A DNA stretch of 64,000 nucleotides from JAJZQZ01 sp963790415. GTDB taxonomy: Bacteria; Actinomycetota; Thermoleophilia; RBG-16-64-13. Below, piece by piece: positions 18,606 to 27,599 of the stretch (within the stretch, counting starts at the first letter, position 1; every line of letters starts with the position of its first letter). The stretch lies in assembly GCA_963790415.1 (NCBI GenBank), contig CAWBOK010000001.1, forward strand, positions 186,001-250,000, in the 5' to 3' direction. The notes beneath the pieces were generated by a model. It was given only the letters and a program-made list of their open reading frames with translations. It did not search any database and had not been told where the DNA came from. The position numbers and the translations under genes are program-made.

Positions 18606-20247
18606 GGCGCACCAGCATCACCACCACGTCGTCGGCGAGGTGACCCCCGGAGAACGCCCGAGCTTCTGCCACCAAGCGGTCGGCCGACCCCTGCAGAGGC
18701 GTCGCCGCCAACCTGCGAACCGCCGCCTCCAAGCGCGAGACGCCGAACATGTCGGTGCCCGATCGAGCCTCATATAGTCCGTCTGTGAAGAGGACCAGGG
18801 TCGAGTCATGCGGCATCTGGGCCCGCCGCGTGCGGTACGGCTCATTGCCTACTCCCAGGGGTAAGTCATGGGCGCCCTCCAACTCGATGACCTCGGCCGC
18901 GGAGGCGACCAGCGGGCCCGGGTGCCCCGCGAGCACGTACTCCAGGCCCCAGCGGCTCTGGTCGACCACCACCAGCGCGACCGTTACGAACTCTATCGGC
19001 TCGTCGCCGTACGCAAGGCTCTCGTTGACCAGCGTGAGCCATCGACCGGGATCGAGGTCGAGGACCGCGTAGGCCCGCAACGTGTGTCTGACGGCAGCCA
19101 TGCGCGTGGCGGCCTTCAGGCCCTTCCCGCAGACGTCTCCCACCACCACCGCCGTCCGCTGCCGTTTGAGCGGGATCACATCGAAGAAATCGCCGCCCAC
19201 GAGGGTGGCGTCGGTCGCGCTCTCGTAGGCCACATCGATCTCCACTCCAGGTATGCGGTGGATGGCCGGCAACATGGACTGTTGCAGGTATTCGGCCACC
19301 CGGTGCTCGCGAGCCAGCCGCCGTCCGTTCTGAAGGGCAACCGTCGTATGGGCGGCCAGCGTGGCCGCGAGCATCTCATCCTCGGCCGTGAAGCCGGCGT
19401 CGCCGGGTGGTCCCGCCAGGACAAGACACGCGAGGGCCTCGCCATCCGCCGCGGTCAGAGGGACGGCCATGTAGGCTCCGGAGTGACCCGAAGCGTCGTC
19501 CCCCGACCCCTTGGAGCGGACGAGCTTCTGGGCGACCACCGCTTCCCGAGCGAGTTCCTTTGTGTCGATTCCACCGTGCCGAGAGTGAGACAACCTCGAG
19601 ACCAGATCGGGTGAGGCGGTGAAGGCATGCAACCGCAGCTCTTCGCCCTCCACCACATAGAACGAACCACCGAGAGCGCCCGTGAGCTGGAGTGCCCCCG
19701 CCAGAACTTCATCCACCATGAGCCCTGGATCGGCTTCACTGTTGAGGGTGATCGCGAGCTGGTTGAGCACGTGCAGCTGCGTCGCCCGACGACGCTCACT
19801 CTCCGCCACCACCTCCAGTCGGTGTCCGCGCTCCTCGGAACGGCGGTCGTGGGCGACAATGAGTCGCGTGTGCTCCTCGGCGTCCGCCCGCGCGAGACCA
19901 AGCTCCGCGATCCGCGCCACAAGACCCCAGAACGCCGGGTCCAACCTTGGCGCCTCCGCAACCTCGAGATAGCAGGAAACCCCGCCGAGTCGGACGGGTA
20001 CCACCAACGACCCGATGGGTCCCGGCTTCGGGGGGCCGGAAGGTGGATCGACGACCGGCGCGCACGCCGGACTCCCGCTACCCTCTTCCACCACATGGAT
20101 CGAGTACCCATGCGCCGCGGCCGCGGCCGCAAGACCCGACGCAAGCTCCTCGAACGTGGCGGCCCGCAGAGCCAAACGGGCGACCTCGTCGAGTAAGAGC
20201 AAGTCGGAAGCCCACGGTCTGGTGCGCGTCATAGAGCGGTCGGCCAC
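18592..20247 (-). CDS. SpoIIE/RsbU-type PP2C serine phosphatase with GAF domain
   Basis: A 551-residue protein. An N-terminal sensor region (about 1-150) is followed by a GAF-like domain (about 165-310, MVDEVLAGALQLTGA to HTTVALQNGRR). The C-terminal SpoIIE phosphatase domain shows VGGDFFDVIPL, VVVGDVCGKG, ATRMAAVRHTLRA, GHPGPLV, LVLFTDGLYEAR and DDVVVMLVRL, with the metal-binding Asp residues retained. Such proteins dephosphorylate anti-anti-sigma factors of the RsbV/SpoIIAA type. No RsbV or RsbW partner is adjacent, so its target lies elsewhere. The GTG start at 20247 has a GAGGAG upstream. The 3' end overlaps capA tail-to-tail. Confidence 0.9.
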   Translation of the reverse strand: MADRSMTRTRPWASDLLLLDEVARLALRAATFEELASGLAAAAAAHGYSIHVVEEGSGSPACAPVVDPPSGPPKPGPIGSLVVPVRLGGVSCYLEVAEAPRLDPAFWGLVARIAELGLARADAEEHTRLIVAHDRRSEERGHRLEVVAESERRRATQLHVLNQLAITLNSEADPGLMVDEVLAGALQLTGALGGSFYVVEGEELRLHAFTASPDLVSRLSHSRHGGIDTKELAREAVVAQKLVRSKGSGDDASGHSGAYMAVPLTAADGEALACLVLAGPPGDAGFTAEDEMLAATLAAHTTVALQNGRRLAREHRVAEYLQQSMLPAIHRIPGVEIDVAYESATDATLVGGDFFDVIPLKRQRTAVVVGDVCGKGLKAATRMAAVRHTLRAYAVLDLDPGRWLTLVNESLAYGDEPIEFVTVALVVVDQSRWGLEYVLAGHPGPLVASAAEVIELEGAHDLPLGVGNEPYRTRRAQMPHDSTLVLFTDGLYEARSGTDMFGVSRLEAAVRRLAATPLQGSADRLVAEARAFSGGHLADDVVVMLVRLTGR

Positions 20248-20319
20248 AATCTCCTCGATGACTCCCCGGACGCCGCCGCCATGGCGATGCGCCCCGGGGT
20301 GCAGGGGGGCGAGGCCGAC

Positions 20320-21759
20320 TCAGTCTAGCGCGGCAGGCCCGTCCGCGGAAGCCCCGCCACCCGACGCGCTCGGCACCCCCGGCTCGGTAAGAGGCAACGG
20401 GTCCAGCAGCCGGTCCAGCGAGTCGGCCTCGAGTACCCCCGAACGCACGGCGGCCTCGCGCACGGTGAGCCCGTCGGCCACCGCCAGCTTCGAGATCTCG
20501 GCGGCACGTTCGTAACCGATCGTCGGAGCGAGGGCGGTGGCCAAGGCGTTGTTGCGGGCCAGTCGAGCGGCAAGGCGGGCCTCGTTCGCCTGGATGCCGC
20601 GCACGCAACGCTCGGTGAACGCCCGCACGCCGTTCGTGAGCAGCGTGAGCGACGTGAGCAACTCGTCAGCAGCCACAGGGGCGAAGACGTTCAGATCGAC
20701 CTGCCCGTGCATCCCCGCCAGGGACACGCTCAGATCGGCCCCCATCACCCGGAAGGCCACCATATCGAGCATCTCGGCCATCACAGGGTTGACCTTGCCA
20801 GGCATGATGGAAGAGCCCGGCTGGAGGGCAGGCAGCGAGATATCACCGAACCCGGCATCCGGGCCCGAACTCAGCAGCCTGAGATCGTTGGCCAGCTTCG
20901 CGAGTTCTACCGCCAGGCCCCGGAGGCCCCCGGAGAAGCGGACGAAATCGTCGTGACTCTGAGTGACCTGGAAGTAGTCGAATGGCGGCCGGAGTTCCCA
21001 TCCCGTCGATTCACGGAGGGCGGTCACCACGCAGAGCCGATAGGCCGGGTCGGCGTTGATGCCGGTTCCCAAGGCGGTGGCGCCCAGGTTGGTCGCGAGT
21101 AGCCGGTCGGCGGCCTGGTCGAGAGTGTCGATGGCCTTCTCGATGGTGTTCCTGTAGGCGCCGAACTCCTGGCCCAGGCGGATCGGCACCGCGTCTTGCA
21201 GATGCGTGCGCCCCGTCTTGACTACGCCATCGAACTCCCGCTGCTTGGCCGCCAGCGCCTCGGCCAACGCCTCGAGGACCGAGCGGAGACGTTCCCACCC
21301 GCGCAAGAGAGCCAGACGGACCATGGCCGGGACGGCGTCGTTCGACGACTGGGACATGTTGACGTGATCGTTCGGATGCACCGGGTGGTAGTCGCCGCGG
21401 TGCCCACCCAGCAACTCGTTGGCTCGGTTCGCCAGCACTTCGTTTGCGTTCATGTTGTGCGACGTGCCTGCGCCGGCCTGGAAACGGTCCACCACGAACT
21501 GGTCGACCCACCTTCCGTCCAGCAGGATCTCGTCGGCGGCGGCGATGATGGCCTCTCCGAGGCGCGACTCCAGGCGCCTCGTGCGCATGTTCGCGGTGGC
21601 AGCGGCCTTCTTGACGAGGACCGTGGCCCAGACGAAGTCGGGATGTGGCCCCACCCCACTGATAGGGAAGTTCTCCACGGCCCTCTGGGTCTGCGCGCCG
21701 TAGAGCGCGTCATCGGGCACCCGTACCTCACCCAGGCTGTCGTGCTCCATCCGTGTCAT
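20320..21759 (-). CDS. Fumarase/aspartase superfamily lyase (class II fumarate hydratase or aspartate ammonia-lyase)
   Basis: A 479-residue lyase with the superfamily landmarks: GEVRVPDDALYGAQTQRAVENF at the N-terminus, AGAGTSHNMNANEV, HVNMSQSSNDAVP, TGRTHLQDAVP and the catalytic loop GSSIMPGKVNPV near 325. HVNMSQ is seen in aspartases, while GKVNP and THLQDA also fit fumarases, so the substrate cannot be settled by eye; the reaction is reversible addition of water or ammonia to fumarate. A Gly/Ala-rich tail after about 465 is unusual. The ATG overlaps the stop of the upstream MidA-like gene (ATGA), indicating coupled translation. A second ATG lies three codons in. Confidence 0.88.
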   Translation of the reverse strand: MTRMEHDSLGEVRVPDDALYGAQTQRAVENFPISGVGPHPDFVWATVLVKKAAATANMRTRRLESRLGEAIIAAADEILLDGRWVDQFVVDRFQAGAGTSHNMNANEVLANRANELLGGHRGDYHPVHPNDHVNMSQSSNDAVPAMVRLALLRGWERLRSVLEALAEALAAKQREFDGVVKTGRTHLQDAVPIRLGQEFGAYRNTIEKAIDTLDQAADRLLATNLGATALGTGINADPAYRLCVVTALRESTGWELRPPFDYFQVTQSHDDFVRFSGGLRGLAVELAKLANDLRLLSSGPDAGFGDISLPALQPGSSIMPGKVNPVMAEMLDMVAFRVMGADLSVSLAGMHGQVDLNVFAPVAADELLTSLTLLTNGVRAFTERCVRGIQANEARLAARLARNNALATALAPTIGYERAAEISKLAVADGLTVREAAVRSGVLEADSLDRLLDPLPLTEPGVPSASGGGASADGPAALD

Positions 21760-22976
21760 GTCGCCACCCCCTCGTCCGCCCGATCGTCTCGCTCGGAAGC
21801 AGCCTCGCCCACCTGCACCATGATCTTGAACTCCCCACCCACGTCGTCGTCATCCAGCAACGCCCGAAGCGCTGTGGCGGCCATGTCGCTGTCCAGAGAG
21901 CGGGTCGCTCCTTCCGCAAGACGCTGCGCCTCTTCCAGACCCCCCATCCCCCGCAGGAACGCGCCCAGAGACGCGAAGAGCACGCATTCCTGGCCCAGCT
22001 CCTCGCCATGCAGATCGAGAGCGCGGAAGTCGACATCGGCAGTCAGGTCCTGTCGCCCCACCGCCACGTAGGGGTCGGTGGTGGTCTGGTGGTGCAGATA
22101 GCCCCGCAGCGTCCGCCCATGCAGGCGCCCGGCGATCCCCGGCTCGACTGCCCCGGGCCCGGCCATCCGATCGCCGTAGTCGACGGTTATGACGCAGATG
22201 TCGGCGTAGGCGGCCGCCCATCCCACGGCCAGGCGCCGAACCGCCGGACGCAACTCGACCGTGCCGTCCCGCGTCAACGGGCGCACCGGCAGGGGATCCG
22301 GCGTGCCGAACAGGCGCTCGAACTCCGCCGTCGCTTCGCCGGAGACCTCCCCCCACTCCTCCTCGAATGCGGCTACGTCGCCTTCCCGCAGTCGCACCCA
22401 GGCCTCCCGCAATGTATCGCCGCGCACATCCACCCTATGCACGGGCAACGCGTCGAACAGCTCGTTGCCGACCACGATGGCGCTCGTCGGCGCCGGCCCG
22501 GGGCACCACGTCGAAGGTTCGGGGAAGTCGGCGCACGCCGACGCGTCCCACCCTGTGCGCGTCGCAGCCGAGAGCGCCGCTTCCTGCCTGCTGCGCAACG
22601 GACCGCTCAGATCGACGGTGCGATAGACCACGCGCTCCCGAAGATCGGACCGTTCGGACTCCCAGGCGGCGAGCATACCGGCGGCGAGGTCGCCCTCACC
22701 GGCCCCCACGTCGGCCACCAGAACCAGACCTGGGGGCATCACGTCCACCACCTGCGCGACCAGGCGAGACAGAGCCCGATTGAAGGCGGGCACCTTGTGC
22801 GGTGCCGTGGTGAAATCGCCGCGCGGACCAAGGAGCGGGCGCCCCCGCAACGGATCTATGCGGGTGTAGTAGCCGGATTCAGGGTCGGTGAGGGCCAGCT
22901 CCATGAACCGGGCGAAGGTCACCCGGCCGCCTTCCTCACGCACCGCCCGGACGATCGACGCGGGCCCGCGGATCAT
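21756..22976 (-). CDS. SAM-dependent methyltransferase, MidA/NDUFAF7 family
   Basis: From the ATG at 22976 this is a 406-residue protein of the COG1565/DUF185 family. Motifs include FARFMELALTDPESGYY, GDFTTAPH, the SAM-binding VADVGAGEGDLAAG, VVGNELFDALPVHR and VITVDYGDR. Mitochondrial NDUFAF7 methylates an arginine of complex I subunit NDUFS2; bacterial substrates are unproven. I prefer 22976 to the longer frame because its ATG overlaps the stop of the upstream GyrI-like gene (ATGA). It is in turn ATGA-coupled to the fumarase/aspartase gene, giving a three-gene operon. DVGGEFKIM near the C-terminus is in place, so the gene looks complete. Confidence 0.88.
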   Translation of the reverse strand: MIRGPASIVRAVREEGGRVTFARFMELALTDPESGYYTRIDPLRGRPLLGPRGDFTTAPHKVPAFNRALSRLVAQVVDVMPPGLVLVADVGAGEGDLAAGMLAAWESERSDLRERVVYRTVDLSGPLRSRQEAALSAATRTGWDASACADFPEPSTWCPGPAPTSAIVVGNELFDALPVHRVDVRGDTLREAWVRLREGDVAAFEEEWGEVSGEATAEFERLFGTPDPLPVRPLTRDGTVELRPAVRRLAVGWAAAYADICVITVDYGDRMAGPGAVEPGIAGRLHGRTLRGYLHHQTTTDPYVAVGRQDLTADVDFRALDLHGEELGQECVLFASLGAFLRGMGGLEEAQRLAEGATRSLDSDMAATALRALLDDDDVGGEFKIMVQVGEAASERDDRADEGVAT

Positions 22977-23437
22977 GCCGGCCTCACCGGCACCTGGACC
23001 TCTACCACCCACGCCCCAGGCTGTCCGGGAGGAGTCTCGTGATACACCTGCCTGTGCAGGGGAGCGGTCCGCTCCAGACCCTGCTCGTCGATCCAGGCAA
23101 AGAGCGCCGTGATCGCAGAGGCCAGCTCGTCGGGGAACCCGTGATATCGGCAGCAGGCCACCGTCTCAGTGGGCACCTCCTTCACCACGACATCGGCATC
23201 CCCGGGGTCCATGCCAAGGGCGGCCGGGGCGAGCGGCATCCACGCCTCGGCCATCACCTCCGAGGCGCCCTCCGGGGCGTCTTCGTAGACTCCCACGAGC
23301 GGCCCCCACGCCTCCAGGTGGTTGACCTCCGCCCAGTGGACCAGATGGTCGAAGGCCCTGCCGACGTCGATGGCCGGCCCCCGATAGCTCACACCCGCCA
23401 CGAGTGTCGGCTCAGTGGCCACAAGACTGCACTGCAT
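22973..23437 (-). CDS. GyrI-like (AraC effector-binding) small-molecule-binding domain protein
   Basis: From the ATG at 23437 (ACGGAGG seven bases upstream) this is a 154-residue stand-alone GyrI-like domain. Evidence is the pattern LVAGVSYRGP, then a helix (DVGRAFDHLVHWAEVNHL), GPLVGVYED, a central VPTETVACCRYHG strand and the C-terminal WVVEVQVPV. Such domains bind hydrophobic or cationic ligands; some hydrolyse cyclopropanoid antibiotics or inhibit gyrase. It opens an operon with the MidA-like and fumarase/aspartase genes. A much longer frame continues upstream, but that part is antisense to the cupredoxin gene and is not credible. Confidence 0.8.
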   Translation of the reverse strand: MQCSLVATEPTLVAGVSYRGPAIDVGRAFDHLVHWAEVNHLEAWGPLVGVYEDAPEGASEVMAEAWMPLAPAALGMDPGDADVVVKEVPTETVACCRYHGFPDELASAITALFAWIDEQGLERTAPLHRQVYHETPPGQPGAWVVEVQVPVRPA

Positions 23438-23557
23438 GTCAAGCCTCCGTAAGGACCGGCCCGCGATCGGATTCTTTCGCGCACAAAAGGGAATAATATG
23501 ACTAGTGAACACACGCTGGATGACAGCGTACCGCACAGCAGCCAAGGAGAGGGACTC

Positions 23558-23990
23558 ATGACTACCTATACGAAGTCCGGCGAAGACGTCGCGGTTCCGC
23601 CGGACGCTTCTCTTGGGGATGGGCGTGGCCATCGTAGCTATCGCCCTAGTCCTCGTGGGATGCAGCAGCGCCGGCACCACGACCACGACGGTTCCCAGTG
23701 GGACACCGACGACCGGCGGAGGCGCCGCGGGCGGCGGGGGCGCTACGGTGGAGGTCAAGATGGAGGGGATGGCATTCTCCCCGCAGACCGTGACGATCAA
23801 GGTTGGCGACACGGTCAACTGGACCAACAAGGATGAGGCTCCGCACAACGCCGTCGCGGTCGATAAGAGCTGGCAGACGAGCACGTTCGCCACGGGCGAG
23901 TCGGGTAGCGTCACATTCACCACAGCGGGCACGTTCCCCTATATTTGCACCATTCACCCGAACATGACTGGCACCGTGATCGTGCAGTAG
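23558..23990 (+). CDS. Cupredoxin (plastocyanin-like) lipoprotein, probable frameshift near its start
   Basis: The clearly coding part (TTG 23613 or ATG 23619 to 23990, about 125 residues) has a lipoprotein signal ending LVLVGCSS. A Thr/Gly-rich linker and a type-1 copper domain follow: MAFSPQTVTIKVGDTVNWTN, the first ligand His in APHNAV, then C, H and M in YICTIHPNM. It should be a periplasm-side or cell-surface electron carrier. The only strong ribosome-binding site (AAGGAGAGGG) precedes an ATG at 23558 in another frame. That frame meets the signal peptide only if a one-base indel lies between 23558 and 23613. I therefore give 23558 as the probable true start, with the break noted. Confidence 0.8.
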
Positions 23991-23992
23991 TT

Positions 23993-26200
23993 CTACTGAA
24001 CTCCGGCCGCGTCCAGGAACGCGCGGTACGCCGCCATCTTGGCGATGACGCGCACCGACCGCAGAGGTGATGGCAACAGCACCGAGGCGTACCGCCCCTC
24101 TCCTGGAAAGACGGCCTGATCGACAGGCGTGAACGACACGTTGATGATGGGCTTCTGGTAGCGGTCCATGAGGTCGCTCGCCAAGCGGATGAAGGCCGCT
24201 TCCCGCCCGTAGTAGTCCTCGCGTGCCGCGATCTCAGCCGCGACGGCGCAAGCGCCGTCGGCCGCCTGCAAGCGGCACGCGGTCTCCAGCGACCTCTCTC
24301 TGCCGGGCCCCATGCCCACCACGCCCAGCACGATCACCGCGTCGACGGCGTCGCAACGCGCCACCGCTTCCATCGCCCGCTCCGGTGCCTGATCGGCCAA
24401 TGTGCCCACCAGGTCCACCGGGTTGGCGTGGCTCCAGAAATCCGGCAGCACCTGGCTGATCTCGGCGATGACGTCGGCAGGCAATTGAGCAAGTTGCAGC
24501 CCCGTCCGTTCAACCTCGTCGGCGCTCAGCACTCCCCAGCCGCCGCCCATGGTGACGATTGCCACCCGCCTGCCGTGGGGCAACGGCATGTAGGAGAGCG
24601 AGAAGGCCAGATCGAGGAACTCGTCCGGGTCAGTGGTGGCGATGATGCCGCTCTGACGCACCATGCCCTCGAACACCCGGGCCGATCCAGCCATCGCACC
24701 CGTATGCGAGAGGGCGGCTTTGCGTCCGTAGTCGCTGATGGCCGAGCGCAGCACGATCACCGGCTTCTCCACCGTGGCCTTCCGGGCCACCTCCAGGAAC
24801 CGCCGTCCATCGTCGAAACCCTCGATGTAGGCCAAGATCACGCCCGTCTGCGGGTCGGTGCGGAAGTACTCGAAGAGATCGGTGGTGTCGAACAGGGCTT
24901 CGTTCCCGACGCCCACGAACTTGCCGATGCCGCCCTTGCGATCCTCGGCAGCGGCCATGAGTTGGATGCCCATGTTCCCCGATTGGGAGATGAAGCTGGC
25001 CGGTCCCACGGCCGGATGCATGATGATGGCCCCGGTAGCGTAGAGACGGCTCCACGACGACATCACACCCATGCAGTTCGGACCGATCATGGCCATGCCC
25101 ACGTCGGCGGCTGCGTCGGCCACCCGGTCCTCCAGCGCCGCGCCCTCCGCGCCCACTTCTGAGAATCCTGAGCTGATGACCACTGCAGCGCGCACGCCGA
25201 CCTGGGCGCACTCTTTCACCACGTCCGGTACGAACTGCGCGGGAACAGCCACGAGCGCCAGGTCCGGAATCTCCGGCAGTGCGGTCACCGAGGGGAACGC
25301 CGGCAGACCGAAGATGGGGCCGCCCTTCGGATTCACCGGATAGACACGTCCCGGATACCATCCGGAGATCATGTTGTTGAGGATCATGCCGCCCCACTTG
25401 GTGGGATCGGCCGACGCCCCCACCACCGCCACGCTCTTGGGACTGAAGACCGCGTCCAGGTTCGCCGCAGACACCGGCCGCCGGGCGGGCCGCGGCGGCG
25501 GAGGCTCACCGATCGCCACCAGGGCATCGACGGCCACCGGCCGAGTCCCGTCGATCAGCAGTGGGTTGACATCGATCTCCCGGATCTCCGGATGATCGAG
25601 GGCCATACGCCCCACCGCTTGGATGATCGATATCAGGATTGGTCTATCCACCGCGGGACCGCCCCGGAACTGCCCCAGCAGCGCGGCGCCGCGGACGACG
25701 TCCAGCAATCCCTCGGCTTCCCCATCGGTCAAGGGAGCCACCCCAAAGGCGACGTCCCCCAGGGCTTCCGTCAGCACGCCGCCCAACCCGAACATCACCA
25801 CGGGACCGAACTGAGCGTCTCGGATCATTCCGACCACGAACTCGCGCCCCCGGGGCAAAAGTCGCTCCACGAGCACGCCGTCGAGACGTCCACCCCCTCG
25901 CTCCTGGAGCAGAACGTACCCTTTGCGCACTTCGTCGTCGTCGCCCACATCCAGTAGCACCAGCCCGGCATCGGTCTTGTGAAGGATCTCGCGCGAGGCG
26001 CCTTTCAGCGCGACCGGATAGCCCACGCCGCGTGCGATGGCCACGGCTTCGTCCGCCGAACCCGCCACTCCCCCCGGCGTGACCGGGATGTCGTAGGCGG
26101 CGAACAGTTCCTTGGCCTGAGATTCGTCGAGGGCCCTGTCACCCCGGCTGAGAGCCTCCATGATGAGCCGCCCGGCGCGGGTCGTACCCTCAGTCGGCAT
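23993..26200 (-). CDS. ADP-forming acyl-CoA synthetase (acetate-CoA ligase family), fused subunits
   Basis: From ATG 26200 (GGAGGATC upstream) this is a 735-residue protein. The ATP-grasp (beta) domain is first (about 15-235: VGYPVALKGASREILHKTDAGLV, VMFGLGG, EIDVNPLL). The CoA-binding and succinyl-CoA-ligase-like (alpha) domains follow (SVAVVGASADPTKWGG, GPNCMGV, FISQSGNMG, VTMGGGWGVL). This single-chain beta-alpha order is known from NDP-forming acyl-CoA ligases, which make ATP from acyl-CoA in anaerobic fermentation; related proteins act on propionyl, aryl or malyl groups. The acyl substrate is unknown. It converges on the cupredoxin gene with only two bases between stops. Confidence 0.88.
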   Translation of the reverse strand: MPTEGTTRAGRLIMEALSRGDRALDESQAKELFAAYDIPVTPGGVAGSADEAVAIARGVGYPVALKGASREILHKTDAGLVLLDVGDDDEVRKGYVLLQERGGGRLDGVLVERLLPRGREFVVGMIRDAQFGPVVMFGLGGVLTEALGDVAFGVAPLTDGEAEGLLDVVRGAALLGQFRGGPAVDRPILISIIQAVGRMALDHPEIREIDVNPLLIDGTRPVAVDALVAIGEPPPPRPARRPVSAANLDAVFSPKSVAVVGASADPTKWGGMILNNMISGWYPGRVYPVNPKGGPIFGLPAFPSVTALPEIPDLALVAVPAQFVPDVVKECAQVGVRAAVVISSGFSEVGAEGAALEDRVADAAADVGMAMIGPNCMGVMSSWSRLYATGAIIMHPAVGPASFISQSGNMGIQLMAAAEDRKGGIGKFVGVGNEALFDTTDLFEYFRTDPQTGVILAYIEGFDDGRRFLEVARKATVEKPVIVLRSAISDYGRKAALSHTGAMAGSARVFEGMVRQSGIIATTDPDEFLDLAFSLSYMPLPHGRRVAIVTMGGGWGVLSADEVERTGLQLAQLPADVIAEISQVLPDFWSHANPVDLVGTLADQAPERAMEAVARCDAVDAVIVLGVVGMGPGRERSLETACRLQAADGACAVAAEIAAREDYYGREAAFIRLASDLMDRYQKPIINVSFTPVDQAVFPGEGRYASVLLPSPLRSVRVIAKMAAYRAFLDAAGVQ

Positions 26201-26289
26201 GCCGATCCTCCCTCGTATCGCTTGACTCTGCCTCGACAGCGACGATAGCACAGGGCGCGAGGCGCGGGCTCCCAGCGGAAAGGCTCACG

Positions 26290-27339
26290 TCAACGCAGTT
26301 CGTACCAGACGCCACGCCCGGCGCCGTGCCGATTCAGGTGGCCGCGTTCCACCAGCGTGCGGAAGTGCTGTTTGAGTGTGTTGCGGCCGGCGCCGGTCAG
26401 CTTGATAGCCTCGCCCATGGTGACGCGACCGTGCTCGCGGGCAAACTCGACGATCTGCAGCGAGAGCTCCGGCATAGGCGCCAACACGAATCTCTCACGC
26501 TCGACCTTCTTCTCCAGCCGCACCACCTGCTCAGCCAGCGACCGCAGGAAGAACACCAGCCACGGTTGCCAGTTCGGGATGTCGGTACGGATCGTGCCTT
26601 GCGTCAGCCGCAGCGCCAGGTAGTACGCCTCCTTGTTCTGCTCTATCACGCTCTCCAACGAGCTGTACGGCACGTAGGCGTAACCTGCCTGCAGGAGCAG
26701 CAGTGTCGTCAGCACGCGGCTGAGCCGGCCGTTCCCGTCCTGGAACGGGTGGATCTCCAGAAACACCACGACGCACAGGGCGACGATCAGCAACGGATGC
26801 AGGAGACGCGTTTCACGTTCCTCCTGAACCCAGGTGACCAGTTCCGTCATCAAGCGCGGCGTGGCGAAAGGCGTGGCAGTCTGGAACACGATGCCGATCT
26901 GCACGCCGTTCTCGTCAAAGGCGGCGACGCTGTTCGGGTTGGTCTTGTAGTTGCCGCGATGCCGGATGTCCTTTTCGCTGTAGGAAAGCAGAATCTGATG
27001 CAACTGCTTGATGTGGTTCTCGGTGCAAGGGATGTCTTGCCATGAACTGAACACCAGCTCCATCACTTCGGCGTAGCCGGCCACCTCCTGCTCGTCGCGG
27101 GTGGCGAAGCTAGAGATGTGCAGATTGGACAACAACTGCTCGACTTCCCGGTCGGAGAGCTTGGCACCTTCGATACGGGTGGACGAACCGATGCTCTCGA
27201 TGGTCGCGACGCGGCGCAGAGCCGACAACCGATCGGGCGCAAGCGTTCCCAAGGCACGCCAGGCGCCTTTGAACTCGTCGATCTTGGCGATCAGGCTCAG
27301 GATCTCCGGCGTGATCTGGATGGCGTCGGATCGGAGCAT
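26290..27339 (-). CDS. Fic-domain protein (AMPylator/nucleotidyl transferase) with C-terminal winged helix
   Basis: From ATG 27339 this is a 349-residue class II Fic protein. The inhibitory motif SSTRIEG lies near 52-58, with its Glu blocking the ATP site. The catalytic motif HPFQDGNGR is at about 197-205, and the last 60 residues form a winged helix (VTMGEAIKLTGAGRNTLKQH). Such chromosomal Fic proteins transfer AMP to themselves or to proteins such as gyrase; the DNA-binding tail suggests self-regulation. In-frame starts at 27369 and 27393 are possible but would place a perfect 10-bp tandem repeat inside the coding region. It may be horizontally acquired, as Fic genes often are. Confidence 0.87.
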   Translation of the reverse strand: MLRSDAIQITPEILSLIAKIDEFKGAWRALGTLAPDRLSALRRVATIESIGSSTRIEGAKLSDREVEQLLSNLHISSFATRDEQEVAGYAEVMELVFSSWQDIPCTENHIKQLHQILLSYSEKDIRHRGNYKTNPNSVAAFDENGVQIGIVFQTATPFATPRLMTELVTWVQEERETRLLHPLLIVALCVVVFLEIHPFQDGNGRLSRVLTTLLLLQAGYAYVPYSSLESVIEQNKEAYYLALRLTQGTIRTDIPNWQPWLVFFLRSLAEQVVRLEKKVERERFVLAPMPELSLQIVEFAREHGRVTMGEAIKLTGAGRNTLKQHFRTLVERGHLNRHGAGRGVWYELR

Positions 27340-27350
27340 GCAACCAATGT

Positions 27351-27370
27351 TACACCCATTTACACCCATT
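27351..27370. repeat. Perfect 10-bp tandem repeat upstream of fic
   Basis: TACACCCATT occurs twice back to back (27351-27360, 27361-27370), 12 bases before the likely fic start. Its position suggests an operator for the winged helix at the C-terminus of the Fic protein. Confidence 0.6.
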
Positions 27371-27599
27371 ATCGAACACATCTCTGGCTCCACCGCTGCC
27401 AGGCGTCACCAGCTTCGGCACCTGGGCGAGACGATCGCCTGGCTCCTCAAGCGCCTGAGGGCACAGTCGGGCTCGATTCGGGATCGCACAGGGCCAGTAG
27501 GTCGATGTGCGTAGCCAGGCCAATCCCAGTTCCATTGACCGCCACGTCGCTCCCCACCATACTGTTGCTACCGAGCACAAGAGGCGAGAGGGGTAGACA

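Noticed and set aside
22973..23932. 319-codon version of the GyrI-like gene
   Set aside because: The extra N-terminal half is antisense to the cupredoxin gene, and ATG 23437 has an excellent ribosome-binding site.
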